A stretch of DNA of 64,000 bases from Flavobacteriales bacterium ALC-1 (lineage in GTDB: Bacteria; Bacteroidota; Bacteroidia; Flavobacteriales; Flavobacteriaceae): contig ABHI01000001.1 of NCBI GenBank assembly GCA_000171875.1, positions 1 to 64,000 on the forward strand, written 5' to 3'. Positions 8,687-16,654 of this stretch are shown here, piece after piece. The position numbers were made by a program, and so were the translations under genes. A model generated the notes under the pieces. The model did not search any database. It saw only the letters and a list, made by a program, of their open reading frames with translations, and had not been told where the DNA came from. How positions within the stretch are numbered: the stretch's first letter is position 1; every line of letters begins with the position of its first letter.

Positions 8687-9103
8687 ATGAAAAAAAGAAC
8701 ACCTATATCAAAAATCATGACCACTAAAATTATCGCTATAAATAGAACTGATGATTTAGAGGTTGCAGAACGTTTATTTAAAAAAAACAACATAAGACAT
8801 ATACCTGTTGTCAGCGGAGAAACTATTTTAGGAATGTTAAGCTATACAGATTTGCTACGCATTAGTTTTGCAGATGCTGTGGAGGAGGATGATAGTGTAG
8901 ATACTGTTGTTTACAACATGTTTACCATAGATCAAGTAATGACAAAAAATTTGGAAGTAGTAAACTCTAATACTACGATCAAAGAAGTAGCTGAGATTCT
9001 TTCAAAAAAAGAATTCCATGCCTTACCTGTTGTTGACAATGGAGATTTGGTTGGCATAGTTACTACTACAGATTTAATAGACTATTTAATCGAGCAATTT
9101 TAA
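8687..9103 (+). CDS. CBS domain pair protein
   Basis: A 138-residue protein made only of two CBS domains (about 4-58 and 80-137), each opening with an 'I/V-M-T' motif (SKIMTTKIIAI; DQVMTKNLEVV) and ending in a strand like LGMLSYTDL or LVGIVTTTDL. CBS pairs usually sense AMP, ATP or similar ligands, but stand-alone ones have no set function. Its second domain resembles the C-terminal CBS domain of the divergently encoded ligase (shared GIVTTTDL), and both genes appear to be driven from one activator site, so the proteins may work together or sense the same ligand (inference). A hairpin terminator follows. Confidence 0.88.
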   Translation: MKKRTPISKIMTTKIIAINRTDDLEVAERLFKKNNIRHIPVVSGETILGMLSYTDLLRISFADAVEEDDSVDTVVYNMFTIDQVMTKNLEVVNSNTTIKEVAEILSKKEFHALPVVDNGDLVGIVTTTDLIDYLIEQF

Positions 9104-9115
9104 CTAAACTATAGT

Positions 9116-9152
9116 AAAAAGGCTGCTTACTTATTTGTAAACAGCCATTTTT
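9116..9152 (+). terminator. Rho-independent terminator after the CBS gene
   Basis: Interrupted stem GGCTG/CAGCC extended by TTAC/GTAA, preceded by five A and followed by a run of five T. It begins 12 bp after the CBS stop codon. Confidence 0.7.
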
Positions 9153-9189
9153 AATACATAATTTCAGGCTATAACATAGTTACTATTTT

Positions 9190-9203
9190 ATGACTTATAT
9201 CAT
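9190..9203 (+). promoter_or_regulatory. FNR/CRP-like palindrome upstream of the CoA-transferase
   Basis: ATGACTTATATCAT fits ATGAY-N4-RTCAT. Its centre (9196.5) lies 36.5 bp before the last base of GATTTTTG (9226-9233), a seven-of-eight match to the -7 box. Predicted transcription start is near 9238, which rules out the in-frame ATG at 9219 as the start codon. Confidence 0.68.
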
Positions 9204-9251
9204 TTTTATTACTTCATTATGTGCCGATTTTTGTACCATAAAATGACAATA

Positions 9252-10538
9252 ATGAACGCAAATAATTTTAAAGTTGTAACTGCAGAAGAAGCAGTTTCTA
9301 TAGTAAAATCTAATGATAGAGTGTTTTTTCAAGGTGCAGCAATGACACCAAATTTACTTATTGACACATTATCTGAACGCTATAACGAGCTGAAAAATGT
9401 AGAAATAATTCAAGTACATACTGACGGAAAAGCTAAATACATGGAAGAGCCTTATAGTGATTCTTTTAAGCTTGTTAGCTGTTTTGTAGGAAGTAATGTG
9501 AGAAAGGGAGTTAATAGCAATAATGGCGATTACATACCAATATTTTTAAGCGAGATACACTGGCTTTTTAGGCGCAAAATTTTACCTTTAGATGTCGCAT
9601 TTATTCAAGTATCGCCACCAGATAAACATGGCTATTGTTCTTTAGGTCCTTCAGTAGACATTACATTACCTGCGATACAAACAGCAAAAACTGTAATAGC
9701 GCAAGTTAACCCTAAGGTACCTAGAACACATGGAGATGGTATAATACATATAAGAAATATTGACTATGCGATTGAAATAGACAAACCTATTCATGAAGTT
9801 ATTACTCAAAAATTATCTGATATAGAAATAAAAATTGGAAGAAACGTAGCGGGTTTAATTGAGGATGGAGCTACCCTGCAAATGGGTATTGGAAGTATTC
9901 CAAATGCTGTACTCAATAATTTAACAAACCACAAGCGATTAGGTATCCATACGGAAATGTTTTCTGATGGTATTTTGCCTCTTGTAGAACAAGGTGTAAT
10001 CACTGGAGAAGAAAAAGAAATAAAAACTGGTAAAATTGTTACTTGTTTTGCTGTTGGCTCTCAAAAACTATACGATTTTATTGATGATAATCCACTTGTA
10101 CATTTTAAAGAAGCAGGTTATACCAATGATTCATCTATAATAAAACAAAACCCAAAAGTAACAGCTATTAATAGTGCCATAGAGATTGATCTTACTGGAC
10201 AAATTTGTGCAGATACTATTGGTATGTATCAATATTCTGGAGTTGGTGGGCAGATGGATTTTATACGTGCAGCATCATTATCGCAAGGTGGTAAACCCAT
10301 AATCGCAATGCCTTCAATCACATCCAAAGGCATTTCAAAAATAACACCTTTCCTTAAAAAAGGTGCTGGTGTTACAACCACAAGAGCGCATGTACATTAT
10401 GTGGCTACAGAATATGGTATAGTTAATCTTTTTGGAAAAAGCTTAAAGCAACGTGCTAAAGAATTAATTTCTATCGCGCATCCAGATTTTAGAGAAAACT
10501 TAGAAAAAGAAGCTTTTAAACGATTTCGAAAAGAATAG
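9252..10538 (+). CDS. Acetyl-CoA hydrolase / 4-hydroxybutyrate CoA-transferase family protein
   Basis: A CoA-transferase of the acetyl-CoA hydrolase/transferase family, 428 residues from this start, near the family's usual length. Motifs include VSPPDKHGYCSLGPSVD, the GIGSIPNAVL loop and the catalytic glutamate in IHTEMFSDG (about residue 235), followed by ATEYGIVNLFG near the end. It moves CoA between acyl groups or hydrolyses acyl-CoA; the true substrate is not evident. An in-frame ATG at 9243 is also possible, but one at 9219 lies upstream of the predicted transcription start. The FNR-like promoter suggests a role when oxygen is scarce, for example acetate or butyrate-type overflow (inference). 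Confidence 0.87.
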   Translation: MNANNFKVVTAEEAVSIVKSNDRVFFQGAAMTPNLLIDTLSERYNELKNVEIIQVHTDGKAKYMEEPYSDSFKLVSCFVGSNVRKGVNSNNGDYIPIFLSEIHWLFRRKILPLDVAFIQVSPPDKHGYCSLGPSVDITLPAIQTAKTVIAQVNPKVPRTHGDGIIHIRNIDYAIEIDKPIHEVITQKLSDIEIKIGRNVAGLIEDGATLQMGIGSIPNAVLNNLTNHKRLGIHTEMFSDGILPLVEQGVITGEEKEIKTGKIVTCFAVGSQKLYDFIDDNPLVHFKEAGYTNDSSIIKQNPKVTAINSAIEIDLTGQICADTIGMYQYSGVGGQMDFIRAASLSQGGKPIIAMPSITSKGISKITPFLKKGAGVTTTRAHVHYVATEYGIVNLFGKSLKQRAKELISIAHPDFRENLEKEAFKRFRKE

Positions 10539-10544
10539 AACACT

Positions 10545-10572
10545 CTAATTAAGATAAATTTGTCTTAATTAG
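10545..10572. promoter_or_regulatory. Probable Rrf2/NsrR operator
   Basis: A 28-bp palindrome with perfect 10-bp arms (CTAATTAAGA and TCTTAATTAG) around TAAATTTG. The core AAGAT-N6-GTCTT resembles the AAGAT...ATCTT half-sites of NsrR operators. It covers the -33 TTG (10560-10562) of the rrf2 promoter, so binding should block transcription. It lies 6 bp after the CoA-transferase stop and could also fold in RNA, but no T-run follows. Confidence 0.68.
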
Positions 10573-10590
10573 AATTTAATCATAAATTTG
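10560..10590 (+). promoter_or_regulatory. Promoter of the rrf2-like gene
   Basis: TTG at 10560-10562, 20 bp, then TAAATTTG at 10583-10590, an exact match to the Bacteroidota consensus. The start codon is 20 bp further on. Confidence 0.75.
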
Positions 10591-10610
10591 TAAATATTAT
10601 TAGAGTAATT

Positions 10611-11045
10611 ATGTTTTCTAAAGCTTGCGAATACGGAATTAAAGCTACTATTTATATAGCGACAAACTCTTATGAGAAAAAACGTGTCAGTTTAAAAGAG
10701 ATTGCTAAAGAAATTGATTCTCCTGTTGCGTTTACTGCAAAAATTCTTCAAGATTTGGTAAGGCATCAAATCATTAATTCAGTGCAAGGTGCCTATGGTG
10801 GTTTTGAAATTGAAAAGCATAAAATACCGACCATAAAATTAGCACAAATAGTTAACGCTATTGATGGTGATAAAATTTATAGTGGTTGTGGTTTAGGACT
10901 TCATACTTGTGATGAGGAGCATCCTTGTCCTGTACACGATAAATTTAAAATTGTAAGAACTGAACTCAAAGACATGCTAGAAAACACCAATCTTGAAGAA
11001 TTGGCTTTAGATATTAAATCTGGTACATCATTTTTAAAAATTTAA
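10611..11045 (+). CDS. Rrf2 family transcriptional regulator, NsrR-like
   Basis: A 144-residue winged-helix repressor. The N-terminal half carries the DNA-binding domain (VSLKEIAKEIDSPVAFTAKILQDLVRH, then the wing VQGAYGGFEI). Three cysteines, Cys93, Cys100 and Cys106 (C-x6-C-x5-C), match the Fe-S-binding loop of NsrR/IscR-type members, so it probably holds a cluster sensitive to NO or redox state. It directly precedes ric, and the large palindrome over its own promoter suggests autoregulation. NsrR-like is the best reading; other Rrf2 types are possible. Confidence 0.87.
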   Translation: MFSKACEYGIKATIYIATNSYEKKRVSLKEIAKEIDSPVAFTAKILQDLVRHQIINSVQGAYGGFEIEKHKIPTIKLAQIVNAIDGDKIYSGCGLGLHTCDEEHPCPVHDKFKIVRTELKDMLENTNLEELALDIKSGTSFLKI

Positions 11046-11062
11046 AAAATTTGAATTTAAAT

Positions 11063-11078
11063 AAGATAATATTATCCG
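11063..11078 (+). promoter_or_regulatory. Second probable Rrf2 site, upstream of ric
   Basis: AAGATAATATTATCCG contains the same left half-site as the operator at 10545-10572 (TAAGATAA) with the same 6-bp spacing, and a perfect 12-bp core GATAATATTATC. It sits 13 bp before the ric start codon. Confidence 0.5.
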
Positions 11079-11091
11079 AAATAAAAGATAT

Positions 11092-11823
11092 ATGAATACA
11101 TTACAAAAAAATACTCAAAAAGAAATAGGACAATTTGTAGCAGAAGATTTTAGAACAGCTGCTATTTTTTCAAAATATAAAATTGACTTTTGCTGTAATG
11201 GCAATAGAACTGTAGAAGACGCTTGTGACAAAAAAGGTATTGATCCTAATGCTGTAATGGACGAAATCAATCAAGTCTTAAATTCAAAAACTGGTGAAAC
11301 TATTGATTACAAATCTTGGCCAATCGATTTATTGGCTGAATATATTGAAAAGAAACACCACAGATATGTTGAAGAAAAAATCCCTGTATTGCTTCAATTT
11401 TTAAATAAACTGTGTCGTGTACATGGAGAACGTCACCCAGAATTATTTAAGATTAATGAATTATTTATAGCCTCAGCTGGTGAGTTAGCATCACACATGA
11501 AAAAAGAAGAACTTATCCTCTTCCCTTTTGTAAAAAGAATGGTTAAAGCTAAACTAGAAAATGGAGCGATTCAATCACCTCAATTCGGAACGGTTGAAAA
11601 CCCAATTGATATGATGAAGGAAGAACACGATAATGAAGGGCAGCGTTTTAGAGATATAGCTGAATTGACTAATAATTATAATCCACCAGCTGATGCATTT
11701 AACACATACAAAGTAACGTATGCAATGTTGGAAGAATTTGAAAAAGACTTGCACTTGCACATCCATTTAGAAAACAATATTTTGTTTCCTGAAGCTATAA
11801 AATTAGAGCAACAGTTTAGCTAA
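11092..11823 (+). CDS. ric: Iron-sulfur cluster repair di-iron protein (Ric/ScdA/YtfE family)
   Basis: Cytoplasmic di-iron protein that repairs Fe-S clusters damaged by nitric oxide or peroxide. The 243-residue chain has the N-terminal ScdA_N/DUF542 domain (FRTAAIFSKYKIDFCCNGNRTVEDAC, shown here as the segment around residues 17-43) and a hemerythrin-like domain with iron-ligand histidines and glutamates (KKHHRYVEEKIP, HGERHPEL, HMKKEELILFPF, EEHDNEG, HLHIHLENNILFPE). It follows the Rrf2 regulator by 46 bp, the arrangement expected for NO-stress control. A terminator hairpin follows. Confidence 0.93.
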   Translation: MNTLQKNTQKEIGQFVAEDFRTAAIFSKYKIDFCCNGNRTVEDACDKKGIDPNAVMDEINQVLNSKTGETIDYKSWPIDLLAEYIEKKHHRYVEEKIPVLLQFLNKLCRVHGERHPELFKINELFIASAGELASHMKKEELILFPFVKRMVKAKLENGAIQSPQFGTVENPIDMMKEEHDNEGQRFRDIAELTNNYNPPADAFNTYKVTYAMLEEFEKDLHLHIHLENNILFPEAIKLEQQFS

Positions 11824-11855
11824 CAGCAAAACATATAATACTATCTGTTACTAAG

Positions 11856-11900
11856 AAAAATTCTAAAATGTTATTGAACAAACATTTTAGAATTTTTTTT
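11856..11900. terminator. Terminator between ric and the TonB receptor gene
   Basis: Long perfect stem: AAAAATTCTAAAATGTT at 11856-11872 pairs with 11881-11897 across an 8-base loop, and T-runs flank it in both directions. It can serve ric on the plus strand and the convergent receptor gene on the minus strand. Confidence 0.8.
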
Positions 11901-11937
11901 AACTCATTACTTTAAATAATTGAAAATGATAATAAGT

Positions 11938-13938
11938 TTAATGCATAACAAAAGATAAATTAATATAAAAATTGCGCCCTTGACGTGGTATATTATTCCA
12001 ATCTGCATAAGTAGAATATTTAGCATCCAAAATATTTTCTATACCATATTTTAGAATTGCCCTACCCTTTTCACCGTAAAAAGCATTACCTAAATTAAGA
12101 TTTAGAACAGCATAAGAAGCGGTTTTATTTTCACCATAAAAACTACTGTAGTTACTTTGATTCCCATTACCATCAAGCTGTAGTGCAACATTGAATTTTG
12201 GTTTGTTATAACTTACTTCTGTGAAGTATGAAAAAGGTCTAATTAATGGCAGATGTTCTCTGTGACTTCCCTTTCCGTTGTTATAGCCAATAGTTCCGTT
12301 AATAGAGAAACTATCAGAGATCTTATAACTACCATTTAAATACACATCAAAAATAGAAGCATTATCTAAAGCAGTATATACACGGACTCCATTAGCTCCA
12401 ATGGTCATAGAACTTACATTTGGTGCAATATCCCCAATAATGTAATCCATAATGTGAAAGTAGGATGATTGTACCCCTATTTCAAAATCATTGAATTTTT
12501 GTTTAAAACTAAAGTTTGCTTCAAACGCTTTTTCGTTTTTTAGATTAGGATTTCCTATATAATCATAATTATCGAAACTATTAAATAAGAAAAAACCATA
12601 ACCTTCACTTACCGAAGGTGCGCGTTCTCCATAACCTAAACCAAAAGTGATATTAGAATACTCTTTTTTTATAGTATAAGAAGATGCCATACTCATTAAA
12701 AATCGATTTTGTTGGTCATCTATGTTTGGATGGAATATTTGTAGACTCTCAACACCAACATCTTTGGCTATTCTATTGGTATGATAACCTAAACGTAGTG
12801 ATGAAGCAATTGATTTACCGTCACCTATATGCCAATTATCTTTTACAAATAGTCCAGAATATAAAGTTCTAATATCTGGCCATGTATACATAAACATATC
12901 TGGCTCGTTAGGATTGTTAGAAAACATGGTCATCTCGGCTAAAGATTTATTATAAAACCCATTGAGGTTAAAGATGAAGTGATGTTTACCTTTTAAAATA
13001 TCTGCTTTACTGTAAAATCCAAATGTATCACTCCAGCCAGGCATATCCATTCGAATTGGTACGACAGGCCGTTTTGTATCATCCATAATGTGCGTTATGG
13101 TATTAAAATACAACTTAGTTTCAAGTGATTTTAAACTTTTATCCTCAGGTTTATAATTGTGTGTTAAAGATGTAATTAGAGCCTCAGCTAAAGATACATC
13201 CATTGGTAGTGCAGGATAGCCAACATCAGTAGCTCTGTCATAAATAACATTAACATCTACGATATGAACTTCTGAAAATTTATATCCAGATTGTAATGAA
13301 ATATTACACTTCTGAAACTGAGAATACAAAACTTCTAAATCATTACCTGCTTTATAATTTTCTGATTTTCTATAAATTCCATCTGCACTAATAAAGAATT
13401 CTTTACCAGCATACTCTATTTCAAGACCTGTTGCAATAAAATTACCATTGGTTTCATAACCTAAGTCTGCACTTGTTTTAAGACCAGATTCATTAAATTT
13501 TGAAGTTGGTAATTGTAAATCTATACCACCACCTAAGCAATGGCCATTTTCTGTACCTTCTTGTCCAGAACCTACAATTACTTTCTCGAGATTAGAGACA
13601 TCTACATACGATGTAATAGGATCCATTTTATCAGTACAGGCTCCAAAAATTTGCATGCCATCAATGGTCACCACCAATCGGTCGCTAGCCATATTATTTA
13701 TAGTAGGCTCCCATGCATAATTACCACGTTTAATCATGATAACATTATTTGCCTTTTCTAAATAGTCATCTATACTAGATAATGTTTTTTCTTGTCTATA
13801 ACTACTTAGCTTTCGTCGCGATTTAATAACAACTTCTTCGAGTTTAGTCGTGTCCTTTTTTTCTTCTTTCTTCTTTTCTTGGCTGATACCATGAATTGAA
13901 AATAGTAAACAGAATAATATTATAATTAGCTTCTTCAT
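11938..13938 (-). CDS. TonB-dependent outer-membrane receptor, probable copper receptor (OprC/NosA-like)
   Basis: A 666-residue outer-membrane beta-barrel receptor. It has a signal peptide (about 1-19), a TonB-box-like segment (LEEVVIKSRRK), a plug domain (VVTIDGMQIFGACTDKMDPITSYV) and a barrel ending in an aromatic-type last strand (YINLSFVMH). The Cys/Met motif GACTDKMDP in the plug matches the position of the copper-binding motif in OprC/NosA receptors, and the gene sits beside a nos cluster that needs copper. It differs from SusC-type receptors in lacking an N-terminal carboxypeptidase-like domain. It appears to be the last gene of a three-gene minus-strand unit. Confidence 0.85.
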   Translation of the reverse strand: MKKLIIILFCLLFSIHGISQEKKKEEKKDTTKLEEVVIKSRRKLSSYRQEKTLSSIDDYLEKANNVIMIKRGNYAWEPTINNMASDRLVVTIDGMQIFGACTDKMDPITSYVDVSNLEKVIVGSGQEGTENGHCLGGGIDLQLPTSKFNESGLKTSADLGYETNGNFIATGLEIEYAGKEFFISADGIYRKSENYKAGNDLEVLYSQFQKCNISLQSGYKFSEVHIVDVNVIYDRATDVGYPALPMDVSLAEALITSLTHNYKPEDKSLKSLETKLYFNTITHIMDDTKRPVVPIRMDMPGWSDTFGFYSKADILKGKHHFIFNLNGFYNKSLAEMTMFSNNPNEPDMFMYTWPDIRTLYSGLFVKDNWHIGDGKSIASSLRLGYHTNRIAKDVGVESLQIFHPNIDDQQNRFLMSMASSYTIKKEYSNITFGLGYGERAPSVSEGYGFFLFNSFDNYDYIGNPNLKNEKAFEANFSFKQKFNDFEIGVQSSYFHIMDYIIGDIAPNVSSMTIGANGVRVYTALDNASIFDVYLNGSYKISDSFSINGTIGYNNGKGSHREHLPLIRPFSYFTEVSYNKPKFNVALQLDGNGNQSNYSSFYGENKTASYAVLNLNLGNAFYGEKGRAILKYGIENILDAKYSTYADWNNIPRQGRNFYINLSFVMH

Positions 13939-13975
13939 AGCTAATGTGGTATTAAATTAATGTAATAATGATTTA

Positions 13976-14026
13976 TCATTTCAAACGAAGTCGAGAAATG
14001 GAAGTATCTCGACTGCGCTTGATATA
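13976..14026. repeat. Fold-back intergenic repeat
   Basis: Inverted arms CGAAGTCGAGA (13986-13996) and TCTCGACTGCG (14007-14017), with one mismatch, within the intergenic gap upstream of the receptor gene. The wording (TTTC...GAAGTCGAGA...TCTCGACT) is like the intergenic repeats common in flavobacterial genomes. Confidence 0.55.
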
Positions 14027-14054
14027 ACAGTTTAGTTTGAATGTTCTTTATGAT

Positions 14055-14900
14055 CTAAAATTCTAATTCTAGATATAAGCTACTAGCTTCGTTCTCTTCG
14101 GTAACATCTTCACCTTTTAGAACTTCGTTACTAGCGTTCATAAGTTTAAGATTCAGCTTCCAATAACCTGTCATAGTTAAGGATAGATCTCCGTAGTAGA
14201 AATTATCAGTACTATTAAAAGTAAGGTCTGTATTGTTTGGAGAACTGTGATTTCCCATACCTGGCATACGAGGATCTAAAGTAATCGTATAATCTTCAAC
14301 CACAGGAAATGTCATCATGTTTTGCATTTTAAACAAGCCTACTTTCATAGTGTTTACAGCAATACTAGGATTTTTTGGCTCAATTAAAGCTAAAATGTAT
14401 CTCGTATCATCGCTTGCCATAAAACTTGCTGTATTCTGATTTTCGTATTGCATAACAGAAATAGTTTCTGTTACAGAATAATCCATACCATCAATAGTAT
14501 AGTTTAAGGTTAACGACCAACCAGATCCATCTGTATTAGTCATTTGGTAAATGATAAACCCTTCATAAACTGTATTTTTTCCTAAGGCTTTTGTGATCGC
14601 TGATCTTGGGCAAGAATGTTGCATGGTTGGCATTTGCATCATTGGCATCCATGTTATACTTGCATTTTCAAAGTAAGTATCGTCAGTATTATTTTTAATT
14701 CTAATACTAATAGCATTGTAGCCAGTTTCAAACATCCCTTTTTTGTTAAAAAGCTCAATGGTTTGATCTCCATTAACTATTTCTTTTACTAGCATTAAGC
14801 CTTCAACTTCATTTAGTGGGTCTGTGTCATCTTCATTGTCTGTAGAACATGAGAATACAAGTGCTAAAAGCACTACGGGTAATAAATATTTAAGTTTCAT
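14055..14900 (-). CDS. Met-rich lipoprotein of the copper-uptake operon
   Basis: A 281-residue lipoprotein starting MKLKYLLPVV with a lipobox ending VFSC, so it is probably anchored in a membrane facing the periplasm or cell surface. It has two similar beta-rich halves. A methionine- and cysteine-rich patch (TWMPMMQMPTMQHSCPRS) and later MKVGLFKMQNMMTFP and DPRMPGMGNHSS look like soft-metal (copper) ligands. No enzyme motif is seen. The ATG at 14900 gives a proper signal peptide; an upstream in-frame ATG at 14960 would add 20 residues ahead of it. It lies between the CNGKC protein and the receptor gene, suggesting copper capture or delivery (inference). Confidence 0.75.
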   Translation of the reverse strand: MKLKYLLPVVLLALVFSCSTDNEDDTDPLNEVEGLMLVKEIVNGDQTIELFNKKGMFETGYNAISIRIKNNTDDTYFENASITWMPMMQMPTMQHSCPRSAITKALGKNTVYEGFIIYQMTNTDGSGWSLTLNYTIDGMDYSVTETISVMQYENQNTASFMASDDTRYILALIEPKNPSIAVNTMKVGLFKMQNMMTFPVVEDYTITLDPRMPGMGNHSSPNNTDLTFNSTDNFYYGDLSLTMTGYWKLNLKLMNASNEVLKGEDVTEENEASSLYLELEF

Positions 14901-14996
14901 TTCTTTTATTTTTACTTGAAAATTGGATATAGTTTCCTCTCTATACAATTTATTTAGCATAGAAAAGATGTTGTGCAGAATGCACGCAGAAAAGAG

Positions 14997-15395
14997 TTAA
15001 CCTAAATTTGGTGGTGGAGTATCTATATCATAAAACTTTGATATGGGCTGAAATAATCTAAAATCTGTATTATTATGTTTAGAGTAAAAGTTGATACCGG
15101 AAAAATCAGAATTCAAGGCGGTTTCAGAAATTACAAAAACATCTAAACGTGTCTTGTTGGTATTTGGCGTTGGTGCATCTGAGTTAGCATCAGTATTATT
15201 CTCAGCCAGTTTTTTTTGTAACTGACATTTACCATTACAACCTTTTTGTTCTTCTTTTTGAATACAAAGTGTTTTGGCTATAAAATCTTGATTAATCACA
15301 AAATCAGTTACAATAACCAGATTGTTAATGTTGTTCGCTAATAAAACGAACGTTAAAAACAGTGCAGTGGTTTTATTAATAACCTTTAATATCAT
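14997..15395 (-). CDS. Small secreted/membrane protein with CNGKC motif
   Basis: A 132-residue protein with an N-terminal hydrophobic segment (about 8-25), a cysteine cluster (CIQKEEQKGCNGKCQLQKKL, about residues 43-62) and a Pro-rich end (DTPPPNLG). I do not know a function. The CNGKC-x-L-x-K-x-L pattern recurs in small Bacteroidota proteins encoded near metal receptors, and here it heads the probable copper-uptake operon. The ATG lies at the predicted transcription start of an FNR-like promoter, so the mRNA may be leaderless. Confidence 0.75.
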   Translation of the reverse strand: MILKVINKTTALFLTFVLLANNINNLVIVTDFVINQDFIAKTLCIQKEEQKGCNGKCQLQKKLAENNTDANSDAPTPNTNKTRLDVFVISETALNSDFSGINFYSKHNNTDFRLFQPISKFYDIDTPPPNLG

Positions 15396-15429
15396 AGTAC
15401 AAAATTCGGGTTGTTTTGTCTTTATAAGT

Positions 15430-15443
15430 ATGACATTTGTCAG
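15430..15443 (-). promoter_or_regulatory. FNR/CRP-like palindrome upstream of the copper-uptake operon
   Basis: ATGACATTTGTCAG on the plus strand fits ATGAY-N4-RTCAT with one mismatch in the last base. Its centre (15436.5) is 36.5 bp from the last base of a minus-strand box GAATTTTG (15407-15400), seven of eight to TAnnTTTG. The predicted start falls at or next to the ATG at 15395. Confidence 0.62.
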
Positions 15444-15449
15444 CTTAAT

Positions 15450-15869
15450 CTATATTTTAAAATACTTAAAGTAAGTATCTGTTAAGCGTTGTAACTTCTC
15501 AACTTTTTTCTCTATTTCTAAAACCTCTTCTTCGTCTTTTAGGTCTGTGATTTCTTCTAGAATTGGCATAAGCACCACGTGAAGCTGGTCGTGTGCTTCA
15601 CCAGTCATATCACAGCTTTTAATGATGTAACTTGTTTGTTTAGAAAGCTCGTTTCCTAATGTTTTTCCGTCAAAGTATGAATTGTGCGTTAAAATAGAAT
15701 CGATTCGTTTCATGCCAATATGTGTTTCTTCATTGGCAACCCATTTTTCGTTGTTATTTAGCGTTAAGTCTTCGAGTTGAATAGTAGATTGCGTTGTTTC
15801 GTTTTTACATGAAAAACAACATAATAATATCATTACGATAATCAAAGAATGTGATAATAACCTAATCAT
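15450..15869 (-). CDS. Lipoprotein of unknown function at the end of the nos operon
   Basis: A 139-residue lipoprotein (lipobox ILLCCFSC) with a Cys in SCDMTGEAHDQLHVVLMP, a patch of His/Met/Cys that could bind metal, then a charged C-terminal helix likely to form a coiled coil (DLKDEEEVLEIEKKVEKLQ). I do not recognise the family. It begins 2 bp after nosY, so it is almost certainly co-transcribed, and may help copper insertion or NosZ assembly (inference). Confidence 0.75.
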   Translation of the reverse strand: MIRLLSHSLIIVMILLCCFSCKNETTQSTIQLEDLTLNNNEKWVANEETHIGMKRIDSILTHNSYFDGKTLGNELSKQTSYIIKSCDMTGEAHDQLHVVLMPILEEITDLKDEEEVLEIEKKVEKLQRLTDTYFKYFKI

Positions 15870-15871
15870 AG

Positions 15872-16654
15872 TTAGAAGTCTTTTTTCTTAGATTTAAATA
15901 CAATGCGCAATACAGGTAAAACGACCCAAATCGTTAGCATAACGAAAGACACTATTAATCCAAAACTGGTACCAAAAAATTGTTTAAAAACAGCACCTGT
16001 GTAACCTAATAATGCCGAAATATCTAATTTTAATAGAATTAAAGTTCTTGATAAATCTATAGGATTTAGCATAGTGCCAATTAATGATACTTTATCTAAC
16101 GGATAATCTTCAAATAGTATTAAGGTCATTAAAAATAAACCATCATATATCACAGCTAAGAATAACCATAGTAAAATAGCATAGCCAAATCCTTTAATTT
16201 TATTTTCGTTAGATAAAGCAATATTAAAAGCTAAAGCTGTGAAAATTAGCGTTAAAAATGTACCCGTAATTAATAAAAGAGAAAAATCCCAAATAGCACT
16301 ACTTTCAAACAAACCATAGAATACAAACGGAATTCCTAATCCTAATATTAAACTCATAGAAAGAGATAGAGCAACACCTAAATATTGACCTAAAAATATA
16401 GACGAACGTTTTAAAGGTTGCGCTAACAATAGCTCTGTAAACTCTTTAGAATTATAATAATACATCACACCAAAAATAGTACCAATTAAAGGCACTAAAA
16501 CAATGATAACATTCATTAAGGTAATAACAGCTTTTGAAAGATCATTGTTTAAAAACAGTAACACAATACCTAACAACAAATAAAATGCAAAATACACGTA
16601 ACTCCAACGACTACGCATAAGGTCGAAAAAACTATATTTTAATATCTTAAGCAT
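15872..16654 (-). CDS. nosY: NosY, ABC transporter permease for NosZ maturation
   Basis: A 260-residue membrane protein of the ABC-2 permease type with about six hydrophobic spans. With NosF it forms the ATP-driven transporter that, together with NosD, supports copper-centre maturation of nitrous-oxide reductase. The segment FTELLLAQPLKRSSIFLGQYLG near residues 72-93 is typical of NosY. Its start overlaps the end of nosF by 8 bp. Confidence 0.9.
   Translation of the reverse strand: MLKILKYSFFDLMRSRWSYVYFAFYLLLGIVLLFLNNDLSKAVITLMNVIIVLVPLIGTIFGVMYYYNSKEFTELLLAQPLKRSSIFLGQYLGVALSLSMSLILGLGIPFVFYGLFESSAIWDFSLLLITGTFLTLIFTALAFNIALSNENKIKGFGYAILLWLFLAVIYDGLFLMTLILFEDYPLDKVSLIGTMLNPIDLSRTLILLKLDISALLGYTGAVFKQFFGTSFGLIVSFVMLTIWVVLPVLRIVFKSKKKDF

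Noticed and set aside
10545..10572. The long palindrome as a terminator for the CoA-transferase
   Set aside because: The stem is almost all A-T and no T-run follows; its overlap with the rrf2 -33 element fits an operator better.
13968..13979. ATGATTTATCAT upstream of the TonB receptor gene as a further FNR-like site
   Set aside because: The half-sites are 2 bp apart, not 4, and no TAnnTTTG-like box stands at the 36.5-bp distance.
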